NCBI GenBank assembly: GCA_944391285.1
Contig: CALXSY010000004.1
Coordinates: 1 to 64,000 of the forward strand
DNA length: 64,000 nt
Origin: an uncultured Clostridia bacterium
GTDB lineage: Bacteria > Bacillota > Peptococcia > Peptococcales > Peptococcaceae
Direction of reading: 5' to 3'
In this document: positions 44,528-52,503 of the stretch, piece by piece
Numbering within the stretch: the first letter of the stretch is position 1
Layout of the letters: each line of letters starts with the position of its first letter
Position numbers and translations under genes: made by a program
The notes under the pieces: model-generated
The model's input: only the letters and a program-made list of their open reading frames with translations
Told to the model about the DNA's origin: nothing
The model's database searches: none

Positions 44528-45362
44528 AGCCGTCAATCCTTTCTTTAGCCAAGCGCCCTTCCTTGAGCAAAAGCTCCAATTCTTCCCTGTTTCCCGCCGC
44601 TATTGCTTGGCGGTACTTGCTCAGCGCCATTTGCAGCCAATCTATTTCATTCAGCAAGGCTGTTTTATTGTCCAAAAATAATTCTGCCCACATAACCTCA
44701 TTAAGCCAGGCTACCCGGGTCAAATCCTTGTAAGAACCGGCAGAAAAGCCTTTGTGCTTTTCTGCGGTAGGACTTTTGATATAGGCATTGGAAACCACAT
44801 GAGCCAGCTGAGAGGTAAAAGCAATCATCTGGTCATGCTCCAAAGGCGTTGTCAGGGTAAATTTGCCAAAGCCCAAAGGCGCAAGCCATTCCTTTGCCTG
44901 ATTGATCAATCTCTCGTCCTCACCTTCCTTAGGCACGATAATCATCGCCGCCTCTTTAAACATATTAGCCCGGGAATATTTAAAGCCTATTTTATGCGTT
45001 CCCGCCATCGGGTGTCCGCCTAAAAAATGAAAACCATGCTCCTCTGCCAGCTTAAAAGCTGCGGCGCAGACCTTTTGCTTGACACCGCACAAATCCATAA
45101 CTATGCCCTGCGGGTTAAACTCATCAGCATGCCGGCGCAGATACGCTAATGTGGCTTCCGGATAAAGCGCCAGCAAAACCAGCTGGCATTCTTTAAGCTT
45201 CTGCCCATCTAAAACGCCGTCAATTACCCCCATTTTTTGTGCTTCTGTCATAACAGCAGGATTAGCATCATCTGCCCAAATTTCCGCTTCGGTATATTGC
45301 TTAAATGCTTTCGCCATCGAACCGCCTATCAAGCCCAAGCCGACTATTCCTATCTGCATCAT
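44508..45362 (-). CDS. tyrA: Prephenate dehydrogenase
   Basis: 284-residue enzyme that oxidises prephenate to 4-hydroxyphenylpyruvate for tyrosine. The N-terminal NAD(P) site is VGLGLIGGSMAKAF (residues 6-19); the prephenate site includes GGHPMAGTHKIGF and the later SQLAHVVSNAY. It lacks a chorismate mutase domain and an ACT domain, so feedback must act elsewhere. It is the first gene of the aromatic operon, directly behind the T-box leader, and may be the gene most tightly set by it. The start could be either of two adjacent ATGs; the upstream one follows AAGAAGGGC. Confidence 0.94.
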   Translation of the reverse strand: MMQIGIVGLGLIGGSMAKAFKQYTEAEIWADDANPAVMTEAQKMGVIDGVLDGQKLKECQLVLLALYPEATLAYLRRHADEFNPQGIVMDLCGVKQKVCAAAFKLAEEHGFHFLGGHPMAGTHKIGFKYSRANMFKEAAMIIVPKEGEDERLINQAKEWLAPLGFGKFTLTTPLEHDQMIAFTSQLAHVVSNAYIKSPTAEKHKGFSAGSYKDLTRVAWLNEVMWAELFLDNKTALLNEIDWLQMALSKYRQAIAAGNREELELLLKEGRLAKERIDGYEKSRG

Positions 45363-45388
45363 TTTTGCCCTTCTTTCCTAAACAATAC

Positions 45389-45648
45389 AAAAACCCCGTC
45401 CTCACCCAGAGGACGGGGCTATCACCCGTGGTACCACCTCAATTTAATATCGCCATCGATATCCTCTTTAGGTACGGCTATTGCTTATACCCTATCGCTG
45501 TAACGGGCGAGACCGTCAGTGCCTACTTTATCAGCCTGCTGCTCTTGAGATGAATTCGCCGTTTCTCCTCACTATTGGCTCGCACCGACCGCCAACTCTC
45601 TTTGAGATTGCAAAATGGTTACTACTTCTCAGTCATTGCATTTAAATT
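45389..45648 (-). ncRNA. T-box leader of the aromatic operon (Phe-type specifier)
   Basis: From the promoter to tyrA the transcript carries T-box hallmarks: a stem I with GAGAGTTGGCGG and GTGCGAGCCAAT, a specifier region GAA-TTC-A (TTC at 45552-45554), the T-box sequence GAGGTGGTACCACGG (45424-45440), and a strong terminator CCCCGTCCTC/GAGGACGGGG followed by a T-run (45389-45420). Uncharged tRNA should pair its anticodon with the specifier and its acceptor end with TGGT, blocking the terminator. UUC points to tRNA-Phe; the UGGU element fits a discriminator A. The frame of the specifier was set by its flanking GAA and A and is the least certain part. Confidence 0.88.
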
Positions 45649-45655
45649 AGTATGT

Positions 45656-45684
45656 ATTATACTGCACAATTTAGCTCTTGTCAA
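45656..45684 (-). promoter_or_regulatory. Promoter of the T-box operon
   Basis: On the - strand: TTGACA (45679-45684), 17-bp spacer, TATAAT (45656-45661): a perfect consensus promoter. High initiation with control at the T-box terminator is the usual design. Confidence 0.9.
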
Positions 45685-45718
45685 GAACTTTTTTCTGTTT
45701 TTATGCTCAATTTTTCGG

Positions 45719-45754
45719 CAAAAAAACTGCCTTAGACCGTTATATCTAAGGCAG
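45719..45754 (-). terminator. Terminator of the hydCBA operon
   Basis: CTGCCTTAGA pairs with TCTAAGGCAG (45727-45736 and 45745-45754), followed on the - strand by seven T. It lies about 30 bp after hydA and just upstream of the T-box promoter. Confidence 0.9.
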
Positions 45755-45782
45755 CTTGAATTACATTTTTAACAACCGTTAA

Positions 45783-47540
45783 TTATTTGTTCCAATTAAG
45801 ATTGTATTTGATACGAGGAGTATAGGTAGTGTGCAAGAGCTCATGAGATTTATGGCTCAAAGGCTCACCTAAGAACTCAGCATAGACTGCTTTGATGAAT
45901 GGGTTTTCATGAGATTTGCGAAGCGGTAAGTTCTTATCGTCTTCATACAAGCCCAAACCACGGATTGCACGATAGTCGGTCGGCAAAATAGTTCTGGTCA
46001 AGGAGTTGACGATCGGAGTACCGCCGCCGCCTACGCAGCCGCCGGGGCAAGCCATAATCTCGATGAAAGCATAGTCAGCTTCGCCGGCTCTTACTTTATC
46101 CATCATCTTCTTAGCATTTGCCAAGGTATGAACAACAGCAACTTTAACAGGAGTGCCGTCTAAATCAACAGTAGCTTCTTTGATGCCTTCCATACCACGA
46201 ACCTCTTCAAAGTCAACCTTCTCTAAGGTCTTACCGGTTACTACTTCATAAACGGTACGCAAAGCAGCTTCCATAACACCGCCGGTAGCGCCGAAGATAG
46301 TACCAGCACCGGTACCAACACCCAATGGGCTGTCGCACTCTTCTTCCGGCAGCTCAGCTAAGTTAATGCCGGTTTGTCTGATCATGCGGGCAACTTCACG
46401 AACAGTGATAACGCAGTCAACATCTCGGTAACCGCTGGAGTTCATCTCAGGACGAGCGCACTCATATTTCTTAGCGGTACATGGCATAACAGAGCAGCTG
46501 AAAATAGTTGCAGGGTCTACGCCGGCTTTTTGTGCATAGTAAGTTTTAACGATAGCACCAAACATTTGCTGCGGAGATTTAGCACTGGAGAGATGATCTA
46601 ATTGATCCGGATAGTGATGTTCGCAATATTTGATCCAGCCGGGGCTGCAGGAAGTGATCTGCGGTAAAACGCCGCCGTTTTGGATTCTATGAAGCAACTC
46701 GGTGCCTTCTTCCATAATGGTTAAGTCAGCGGACCAGTTGGTGTCAAATACTTTATCAAAGCCCAATCTTCTCAAAGCTGCAACAGTTTTGCCGGTAGAG
46801 ATAGCGCCCATCGGGATGCCGAACTCTTCACTGATAGCAATACGAACAGCAGGAGAGAATTGAACAACGCAATGTTTGTTTTCGTCAGCTAAAGCATCCC
46901 AAACTTTTGCAGTGTCATCTTTTTCACTCAATGCGCCAACCGGGCAAGCATTGATACATTGTCCGCACAATGCACAGTTAATATCATCCAGCGGATGCAT
47001 AAATGCAGGACCAACGGTGGAGTTAAAGCCACGGTTGATAGTGCCCAAAATACTTACGCCTTGAACTTTTTGGCAAGTAGCTATGCAGCGGCGACAGAGG
47101 ATGCATTTGTTAGGGTCTCTAACGATAGCCAAACTTCTGTCATCAATTGGGAAGGTGTTCTTTTCGCCTTCAAAACGGATTTCTCTGATGCCTAATTGTC
47201 TTGCCAAGCTTTGCAGTTCGCAGTTACCGCTTCTTACGCAGGTCAAGCAGTCAGCCGGGTGGTTGGATAACAATAATTCAACAACAGCTTTTCTGGCTTC
47301 ACGCACTTTTGCGGTATTGGTGTGTACTTCCAAGCCTTCGCTTACCGGATAAACGCAGGAAGGCTGTAAAGCTTTAGCGCCTTTTACTTCAACCAAGCAG
47401 ACGCGGCAAGCACCGATAGCATTAACATCTTTCAAGTAGCACAAGGTAGGAATATGAACTCCGGCTTTTTGTGCTGCTTGGAGAACTGTAGAGCCTTTTT
47501 CTACTTCTACAGCTTTACCATCTATAATAACATTTACCAT
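45783..47540 (-). CDS. hydA: [FeFe]-hydrogenase catalytic subunit
   Basis: 585 residues. Order: plant-type [2Fe-2S] domain (1-80, Cys34, Cys45, Cys48, Cys62), His-ligated [4Fe-4S] (His94, Cys98, Cys101, Cys107), two ferredoxin [4Fe-4S] clusters (Cys146-156 and Cys189-199), then the H-cluster domain with Cys298 (TSCSPGW), Cys354 (MPCTAKK), Cys498 and Cys502 (MACPGGCVGGGG). It reduces protons or oxidises H2 in the cytoplasm, taking electrons through HydB and HydC from NADH and probably ferredoxin. A GTG at 47546 has better distance to the AAGGGG site than ATG 47540, so the start may be two codons earlier. Last gene of hydCBA. Confidence 0.95.
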   Translation of the reverse strand: MVNVIIDGKAVEVEKGSTVLQAAQKAGVHIPTLCYLKDVNAIGACRVCLVEVKGAKALQPSCVYPVSEGLEVHTNTAKVREARKAVVELLLSNHPADCLTCVRSGNCELQSLARQLGIREIRFEGEKNTFPIDDRSLAIVRDPNKCILCRRCIATCQKVQGVSILGTINRGFNSTVGPAFMHPLDDINCALCGQCINACPVGALSEKDDTAKVWDALADENKHCVVQFSPAVRIAISEEFGIPMGAISTGKTVAALRRLGFDKVFDTNWSADLTIMEEGTELLHRIQNGGVLPQITSCSPGWIKYCEHHYPDQLDHLSSAKSPQQMFGAIVKTYYAQKAGVDPATIFSCSVMPCTAKKYECARPEMNSSGYRDVDCVITVREVARMIRQTGINLAELPEEECDSPLGVGTGAGTIFGATGGVMEAALRTVYEVVTGKTLEKVDFEEVRGMEGIKEATVDLDGTPVKVAVVHTLANAKKMMDKVRAGEADYAFIEIMACPGGCVGGGGTPIVNSLTRTILPTDYRAIRGLGLYEDDKNLPLRKSHENPFIKAVYAEFLGEPLSHKSHELLHTTYTPRIKYNLNWNK

Positions 47541-47561
47541 TTCCACAATTATCACCCCTTA

Positions 47562-49448
47562 TTACTTTTTATAGATTGCGCCGAATTTGCAGTTATCTAA
47601 GCAGACACCGCATTTAATGCATTTTTCAGGATCAATGCTATGCGGATTCTTTACGCTGCCGGTGATTGCTCCAACAGGGCAGTTGCGAGCACATAAGGTA
47701 CAGCCTTTGCATTTCTCTGGATCAATAACCATAGTGAAGAGGCTCTTGCATTTGCCAGCCGGGCATTTTTTATCTTTAATATGAGCTTCATATTCGTCAC
47801 GGAAGAATTTCAATGTAGCCAATACCGGGTTAGGAGCAGTTTGACCTAATGCACACAAAGCAGAGGTGCTGATGTTTTTAGCCAAGCTTTCCAATTTTTC
47901 GATATCGCCTTCTTCGCCTTTGCCTTCGGTAATTTTGGTTAAAATTTCCAAAATACGTTTGGTACCGATACGGCAGGGCGGGCATTTACCGCAGGATTCA
48001 TCTTGAGTAAACTCAACGAAGAATTTAGCGATGTCAACCATACAGTCGGTTTCGTCCATAACGATAAGACCACCGGAACCCATCATTGAACCAGCTTTTA
48101 CTAAGCTGTCAAAGTCGATTTCAGTATCTAATAAGCTTGCAGGCAAGCAGCCGCCGGAAGGACCACCGGTTTGCGCAGCTTTGAAGGCTTTACCATTAGG
48201 AATACCGCCGCCGATATCATAGATGATTTCTCTCAAAGTAGTACCCATTGGAACTTCAACTAAGCCGATGTTGTTGATTTTACCGCTCATTGCGAATACT
48301 TTAGTACCTTTAGATTTTTCAGTACCAACGCTGGCAAATTCTTGAGCGCCTTTTAAGAAGATATAAGAGATGCTTGCCAAGGTCTCAACGTTGTTAACGA
48401 AGGTAGGTTTGCCCCACAAGCCTTTTTCAGCCGGGAACGGAGGACGAGGACGTGGCTCACCGCGTTTGCCTTCAACAGAAGTTAACAATGCAGTTTCTTC
48501 ACCGCAAACGAATGCACCAGCACCCAAACGGATGTCGATATCAAAATCAAAACCGGTGCCTAAGATATTTTTGCCTAACAAACCAGCTTCACGAGCTTGT
48601 TTGATAGCGATTTCCAAACGATGTACAGCGATAGGATACTCAGCACGGATATAAACATAACCTTGGCTGGCACCGATGCAGTAACCGCCGATAGCCATAG
48701 CTTCGATTACACTGTGGGGGTCGCCTTCCAAAACGGAACGATCCATAAATGCGCCCGGGTCACCCTCGTCAGCATTACATACAACATATTTTTGATCAGC
48801 GCTGTAGCCGGTAGCAAATTTCCATTTTAAGCCGGTCGGGAAACCTGCACCGCCGCGTCCGCGAATGCCGCTGTCCAATAATTCCTGAATAATTGCTTGA
48901 GAATCCATTTCGGTCAATGCACGACCAAGACCTTGATATGCATAATGAGCGATTGCTTCTTCGATTTTTTCAGGATCAATACTGCCGCAGTTACGTAAAG
49001 CGATACGTTTTTGTTTTTGGAAGAAAGGAATGTGGCTCATATCCTTAGCATGTTCTTTAGTGCCGGGGATGGTATAGAGCAATCTTTCAACCAATTCACC
49101 GTTTTTAAAGTGTTTTTCAACGATTTCATCAACATCGCTGGCAGAAACTTTATTGTAGAAAGTGCCTTCAGGATAAACAACCATGATCGGTCCCAAGCTG
49201 CAGAAACCAAAGCAACCGGTTTGAACAACCTGAACCTCATCTTGCAATCCTTCCTGAGCAATTTTTTCTTCCAAAGCTTTTTTTACTTCTGCGCTTTTGT
49301 TGGAGGTACAGCCGGTACCAGCGCAGATCAATACTTGATGTTTAGCCAAGTTTGCTTCAGTAGGAGCGAGTCCGTCACGGACAGTCATTTTTGCTCTTTC
49401 AGCAACCTGTAGGGCTTTTAATTCTTCTAAACTTTCGATACGTTTCAT
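47562..49448 (-). CDS. hydB: Hydrogenase NADH-binding subunit (NuoF-like)
   Basis: 628-residue flavoprotein subunit. An N-terminal thioredoxin-like [2Fe-2S] domain (Cys42, Cys47, Cys79, Cys83) leads to the NuoF core with the NADH/FMN motifs GRGGAGFPTGLKW and GAGAYVCGEETAL-type (here GAGAFVCGEETAL), the N3-like [4Fe-4S] cluster CGKCPPCRIGT, and a C-terminal two-cluster ferredoxin (CKGCTLCARNC, CIKCGVCLDNC). This is the architecture of electron-bifurcating or NAD-dependent HydB proteins. It lies between hydC and hydA with short gaps of 16 and 21 bp. The ATG follows AGGAGGTGTGATG. Confidence 0.95.
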   Translation of the reverse strand: MKRIESLEELKALQVAERAKMTVRDGLAPTEANLAKHQVLICAGTGCTSNKSAEVKKALEEKIAQEGLQDEVQVVQTGCFGFCSLGPIMVVYPEGTFYNKVSASDVDEIVEKHFKNGELVERLLYTIPGTKEHAKDMSHIPFFQKQKRIALRNCGSIDPEKIEEAIAHYAYQGLGRALTEMDSQAIIQELLDSGIRGRGGAGFPTGLKWKFATGYSADQKYVVCNADEGDPGAFMDRSVLEGDPHSVIEAMAIGGYCIGASQGYVYIRAEYPIAVHRLEIAIKQAREAGLLGKNILGTGFDFDIDIRLGAGAFVCGEETALLTSVEGKRGEPRPRPPFPAEKGLWGKPTFVNNVETLASISYIFLKGAQEFASVGTEKSKGTKVFAMSGKINNIGLVEVPMGTTLREIIYDIGGGIPNGKAFKAAQTGGPSGGCLPASLLDTEIDFDSLVKAGSMMGSGGLIVMDETDCMVDIAKFFVEFTQDESCGKCPPCRIGTKRILEILTKITEGKGEEGDIEKLESLAKNISTSALCALGQTAPNPVLATLKFFRDEYEAHIKDKKCPAGKCKSLFTMVIDPEKCKGCTLCARNCPVGAITGSVKNPHSIDPEKCIKCGVCLDNCKFGAIYKK

Positions 49449-49464
49449 GACTTCATCACACCTC

Positions 49465-49965
49465 CTAGTTATTAGCTTCTAAGTCTTTGTATTTTTGAAT
49501 GATTGCCGGTACTTTATCCGGAGTCAAACGACCGTAAACTTCGCCATTTACAGTCATAACAGGAGCTAAGCCGCAAGCACCTACACAACGGCAGGCTTCA
49601 ATAGAGAATAATCCGTCAGCAGAGGTCTCGTTGAGTTTGATTCCTAATTCTTTCTCTACTCTTTCCAAAATTTTGCCGGAGCCTTTAACATAGCAAGCGG
49701 TACCTAAGCAAACATTGAAATTGTATTTGCCTTTGGGCTCAGTGGTAAACAATGCGTAGAAAGTAACTACGCCGTAGATCTCGCTTAAAGGAATATCCAT
49801 TTTTTCAGCGATATAAGCTTGAACTTCTTCCGGTAAATAACCGAAGATGCCTTGTGCCTTATGCAAAACATTAATCAAGCTGCCGGGCTGATCAATGTAC
49901 TCTGCAATAACGGCATCAAGCTGTTGATATTTTTCTTGATTGTGAGCATTACATGTGCATGCCAT
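49465..49965 (-). CDS. hydC: Hydrogenase [2Fe-2S] subunit (NuoE-like)
   Basis: 166-residue thioredoxin-fold [2Fe-2S] protein. Cluster Cys residues lie in CLGTACYVKG and CRCVGACG. Preceded by the helical domain usual in NuoE/HydC (IAEYIDQPGSLINVLHKAQ, PLSEIYGVVTFYA). It passes electrons between HydB and HydA. First gene of the operon; the ATG follows GGGGGAAAAGG. About 215 bp of leader separate it from the Rex-type promoter. Confidence 0.94.
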   Translation of the reverse strand: MACTCNAHNQEKYQQLDAVIAEYIDQPGSLINVLHKAQGIFGYLPEEVQAYIAEKMDIPLSEIYGVVTFYALFTTEPKGKYNFNVCLGTACYVKGSGKILERVEKELGIKLNETSADGLFSIEACRCVGACGLAPVMTVNGEVYGRLTPDKVPAIIQKYKDLEANN

Positions 49966-50188
49966 TTCCTTTTCCCCCTTTTGAATGGTTAATTACAGGT
50001 CTATCCTGTTTGATAAATAATTCCGGCGCAAACGCCGTAGCCTGCAATTTTCAGGTTAATTAACGTCCCCATTCGTCAAAATACAATTCTGAAAATCACT
50101 AACTATATCTTACTATAAATTTGCGCAAAATTCAAATCGAATTAGCGTTAATTAAAATAAAACTTTCAAATAAAAAGATTGGAATCTA

Positions 50189-50216
50189 TTTATAAGATTC
50201 GTGAAATATCTCACAA
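50189..50216 (-). promoter_or_regulatory. Promoter of hydCBA with overlapping Rex-type operator
   Basis: The dyad TCGTGAAATATCTCACAA (50199-50216) matches the Rex consensus TTGTGAA-N4-TTCACAA except for one symmetric change per half. On the - strand its TTGTGA (50211-50216) also serves as the -35 box, 16 bp from -10 TATAAA (50189-50194). A bound repressor would cover the promoter. The gap 49966-50251 holds this site, a small CGGCG/CGCCG hairpin near 50022-50037 in the leader, and no gene. Confidence 0.72.
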
Positions 50217-50251
50217 TTACTAATTTTATTAATCCATTTTAATTATAAGCC

Positions 50252-50644
50252 TTATTTATCGTGTTTTCCCTTAGCTGACCAGAAATAATAAAACGAACTA
50301 TATACTATCACAGCTACAGTATAACCTATCACTTTGAAGGCTGTAAAGTTGTAAATGTTGGATATTTCACCGTACTCCAAGAGATAGCGGCACAATAATC
50401 CTGCTAAGGTTGCCGCAGTGACTGTGAAAATAAACTTCAGTCCTTTGCCCGAGCCCAGAGTATGCCTTAAATAATGGCTCAAAAAAGCATAGGCAAAGCC
50501 AAAGGTAAAGAGATTAATCGCCTCAATCATCCAACCGTCAAGATGTTTTTCCAGCGGAAAGACAAAGCAGGCAAAAAATACATACCCAGCTATAGTCAAA
50601 ATCAATTCCCGTCTTTTGCGGTTTACTGTTTGCGGAGTGCTCAT
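50252..50644 (-). CDS. Small membrane protein of unknown function
   Basis: 130 residues with about four hydrophobic segments (around residues 14-30, 37-57, 69-88 and 100-120) and positively charged ends (NRKRRE, KGKHDK). No family recognised. It starts 15 bp after parB and has its own good ribosome-binding site (GGAGGTGACGGC), so it is cotranscribed with parAB. A partner role in chromosome segregation is not supported by any motif; conserved neighbourhood would be the test. Confidence 0.65.
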   Translation of the reverse strand: MSTPQTVNRKRRELILTIAGYVFFACFVFPLEKHLDGWMIEAINLFTFGFAYAFLSHYLRHTLGSGKGLKFIFTVTAATLAGLLCRYLLEYGEISNIYNFTAFKVIGYTVAVIVYSSFYYFWSAKGKHDK

Positions 50645-50658
50645 GCCGTCACCTCCAA

Positions 50659-51567
50659 TTAATAAAACTCACCGCCCAATAGATCAATAATGCGCTTCAA
50701 ATCATCTTCGCTGTAAAAATCAATCTCAATTTTGCCCTTGCCCCGGCGGTTTTTAATGGTTACCTTGGTCTTAAAGACCTCTTTTAGCTGCTCTTGAATC
50801 AGTTTAAGCTCGGTATTCAGCTGCTGATCATATTTAGCCTGCTCTTTTTCGGCGGCAATATTGCTTTTTTCCGCTGAAGTTAAGCCCAGTTTCAGCTGAT
50901 TGACCATAGTTTCTACTTGCCGCACCGATAAGGCATCGTGGTAGATGTCTTCTGCCATTTGCTTTTGCCATGCCTCGTCAGACAAAGTCAATAAGGGGCG
51001 CACATGACCGGCGCTGAGTTTGCCCTCTGCCACCATTTCCAGCACTTCAGCAGGCAAATTGAGCAAGCGTACGCAGTTGGCAATCTGGGGACGTGATTTG
51101 CCCATGCGTTTAGCTAACTCCTCCGCAGTATAGCCGAAACGTTCCATCAGCATTTTGTAGCCTTGGGCTTCCTCTACCACATTCAAATCAGAACGCTGAA
51201 CGTTTTCAATGAGGGCGATCTCCAGAATTTCCTGCTCGCCAAAGTTTTTGACTATTGCCGGAATCTCCGTCAATTCTGCCCTTTGCGCTGCCCGAAAACG
51301 CCGCTCACCGGCGACAATCAAATATTTTTCATGGGCAGGATTTTTATTGACAATAATCGGTACCAAAACGCCATGCTCCTTAATGGAAGCCGTTAAATCC
51401 TGCATTTCATCTTCATCAAAATCCTTGCGGGGCTGATCCGGATTGGGAATAATCTCCGCTAAGGGAATATTTTTTATTTCATTAGCTTCGTCCTTTAAAA
51501 TGCTTTCCTCCAAAGATGGCAGAAGCGCGCCCAATCCTTTGCCCAAGCCGCCTTTTGCTTTAGCCAC
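50659..51567 (-). CDS. parB: Chromosome-partitioning protein ParB (Spo0J-like)
   Basis: 302-residue CTPase and parS-binding protein. The N-terminal start GGLGKGLGALLP, the nucleotide-binding motifs GERRFRAA and ENVQRSDLN(V), the helix-turn-helix region AEELAKRMGKSRPQIANCVRLL (here split by loops) and the C-terminal dimer domain are all present. It begins with GTG (51567), overlapping the parA stop by 8 bp, with AGGAGGTGCTGG upstream. It should load on the two parS sites at 52420-52474, slide as a clamp and recruit SMC. Confidence 0.95.
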   Translation of the reverse strand: MAKAKGGLGKGLGALLPSLEESILKDEANEIKNIPLAEIIPNPDQPRKDFDEDEMQDLTASIKEHGVLVPIIVNKNPAHEKYLIVAGERRFRAAQRAELTEIPAIVKNFGEQEILEIALIENVQRSDLNVVEEAQGYKMLMERFGYTAEELAKRMGKSRPQIANCVRLLNLPAEVLEMVAEGKLSAGHVRPLLTLSDEAWQKQMAEDIYHDALSVRQVETMVNQLKLGLTSAEKSNIAAEKEQAKYDQQLNTELKLIQEQLKEVFKTKVTIKNRRGKGKIEIDFYSEDDLKRIIDLLGGEFY

Positions 51568-52321
51568 GAGCCAGCACCTCCTTTGCTAATTCCAAATAAC
51601 TCTCAGCGCCCTTAGATTTAGGGTCATAATCGATGATTGACAAGCCATAGCTGGGAGCTTCGCTTAAGCGTACATTGCGGGGAATAACCGTTTGGAAGAC
51701 CTGTTTACCAAAGCTGGCTCTGACATCATCCACCACTTGCTTAGAAAGTTTGGTGCGGTAATCATACATAGTCATTAAAATGCCGCAGAGCTTTAAGGCA
51801 GGATTGAGGCTGTGCTGAATCAGTTTGATAGTATTTAAAAGCTGTGTTACGCCCTCCAAGGCATAGTATTCGCACTGAATCGGCACGATGTATTGATTGG
51901 CGGCAGTCAAGGCATTAATAGTTAACAATCCCAAGGACGGCGGACTATCGATGATTATATAATCATATTTATCCTTCAGCTCCGCCAAGGCATCTTTGAG
52001 GCGCACCTCACGGGAGATGGCCATTACCAACTCCATTTCTGCTCCAGCCAAATCAACCTTAGCCGGCAGGAGATCGAGATTGGGACGCACCTTAGGCACT
52101 ATCAGCAGTTCCGCCGGTACATTATTGACCAAAACATCATAAACGGACTTTTCCAATTTATTTTTATCGATGCCCAAGCCGCTGGAAGCATTGCCCTGGG
52201 GGTCAAAATCAACCAGCAGCACGCGCTGTCCCAGCTGGCTTAAAGCAGCGGAGAGATTAATGGCTGTAGTAGTTTTTGCCACGCCGCCTTTTTGGTTGGC
52301 GATGGCGATAATCTTATTCAT
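51560..52321 (-). CDS. parA: Chromosome-partitioning ATPase ParA (Soj)
   Basis: 253-residue Walker-type ATPase. Deviant Walker A KGGVAKTTTAIN (residues 11-22), Walker A' DFDPQGNASSGLGID, and Walker B YIIIDSPPSLG are intact. It binds DNA non-specifically as an ATP dimer and moves the origin region through ParB; in Bacillus the same protein also modulates DnaA. Followed by parB and a small membrane protein. The ATG follows AAGGTGATAGC. The signature Lys of the deviant motif is present (KGG). Confidence 0.95.
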   Translation of the reverse strand: MNKIIAIANQKGGVAKTTTAINLSAALSQLGQRVLLVDFDPQGNASSGLGIDKNKLEKSVYDVLVNNVPAELLIVPKVRPNLDLLPAKVDLAGAEMELVMAISREVRLKDALAELKDKYDYIIIDSPPSLGLLTINALTAANQYIVPIQCEYYALEGVTQLLNTIKLIQHSLNPALKLCGILMTMYDYRTKLSKQVVDDVRASFGKQVFQTVIPRNVRLSEAPSYGLSIIDYDPKSKGAESYLELAKEVLARG

Positions 52322-52419
52322 GCTATCACCTTTTTCTTTCGGGGATTTCCCTTAGTTTTCTTTTATTATAACCTATTTAGCGGCGAATGGGAATAGTTTT
52401 TTCACAAAAGGCAAAAAAA

Positions 52420-52435
52420 TGTTTCACGTGAAACA
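52420..52435. promoter_or_regulatory. parS site 1
   Basis: TGTTTCACGTGAAACA, a perfect palindrome and exact match to the bacterial parS consensus. About 100 bp upstream of parA. Confidence 0.95.
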
Positions 52436-52458
52436 TTTTTTGTTGTTGAAGCGGGTTT

Positions 52459-52474
52459 TGTTTCACGTGAAACA
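52459..52474. promoter_or_regulatory. parS site 2
   Basis: A second exact copy of TGTTTCACGTGAAACA, 23 bp from the first. The pair marks a ParB loading zone close to the origin. No gene lies in 52322-52503. Confidence 0.95.
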
Positions 52475-52501
52475 AAAAGCAGACCAATTTGGTCTGCTTT
52501 T
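52475..52501 (-). terminator. Terminator of the sigma-factor unit
   Basis: AAAAGCAGACC (52475-52485) pairs with GGTCTGCTTTT (52491-52501), directly after the stop codon on the - strand and touching parS site 2. Confidence 0.85.
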
Positions 52502-52503
52502 CT

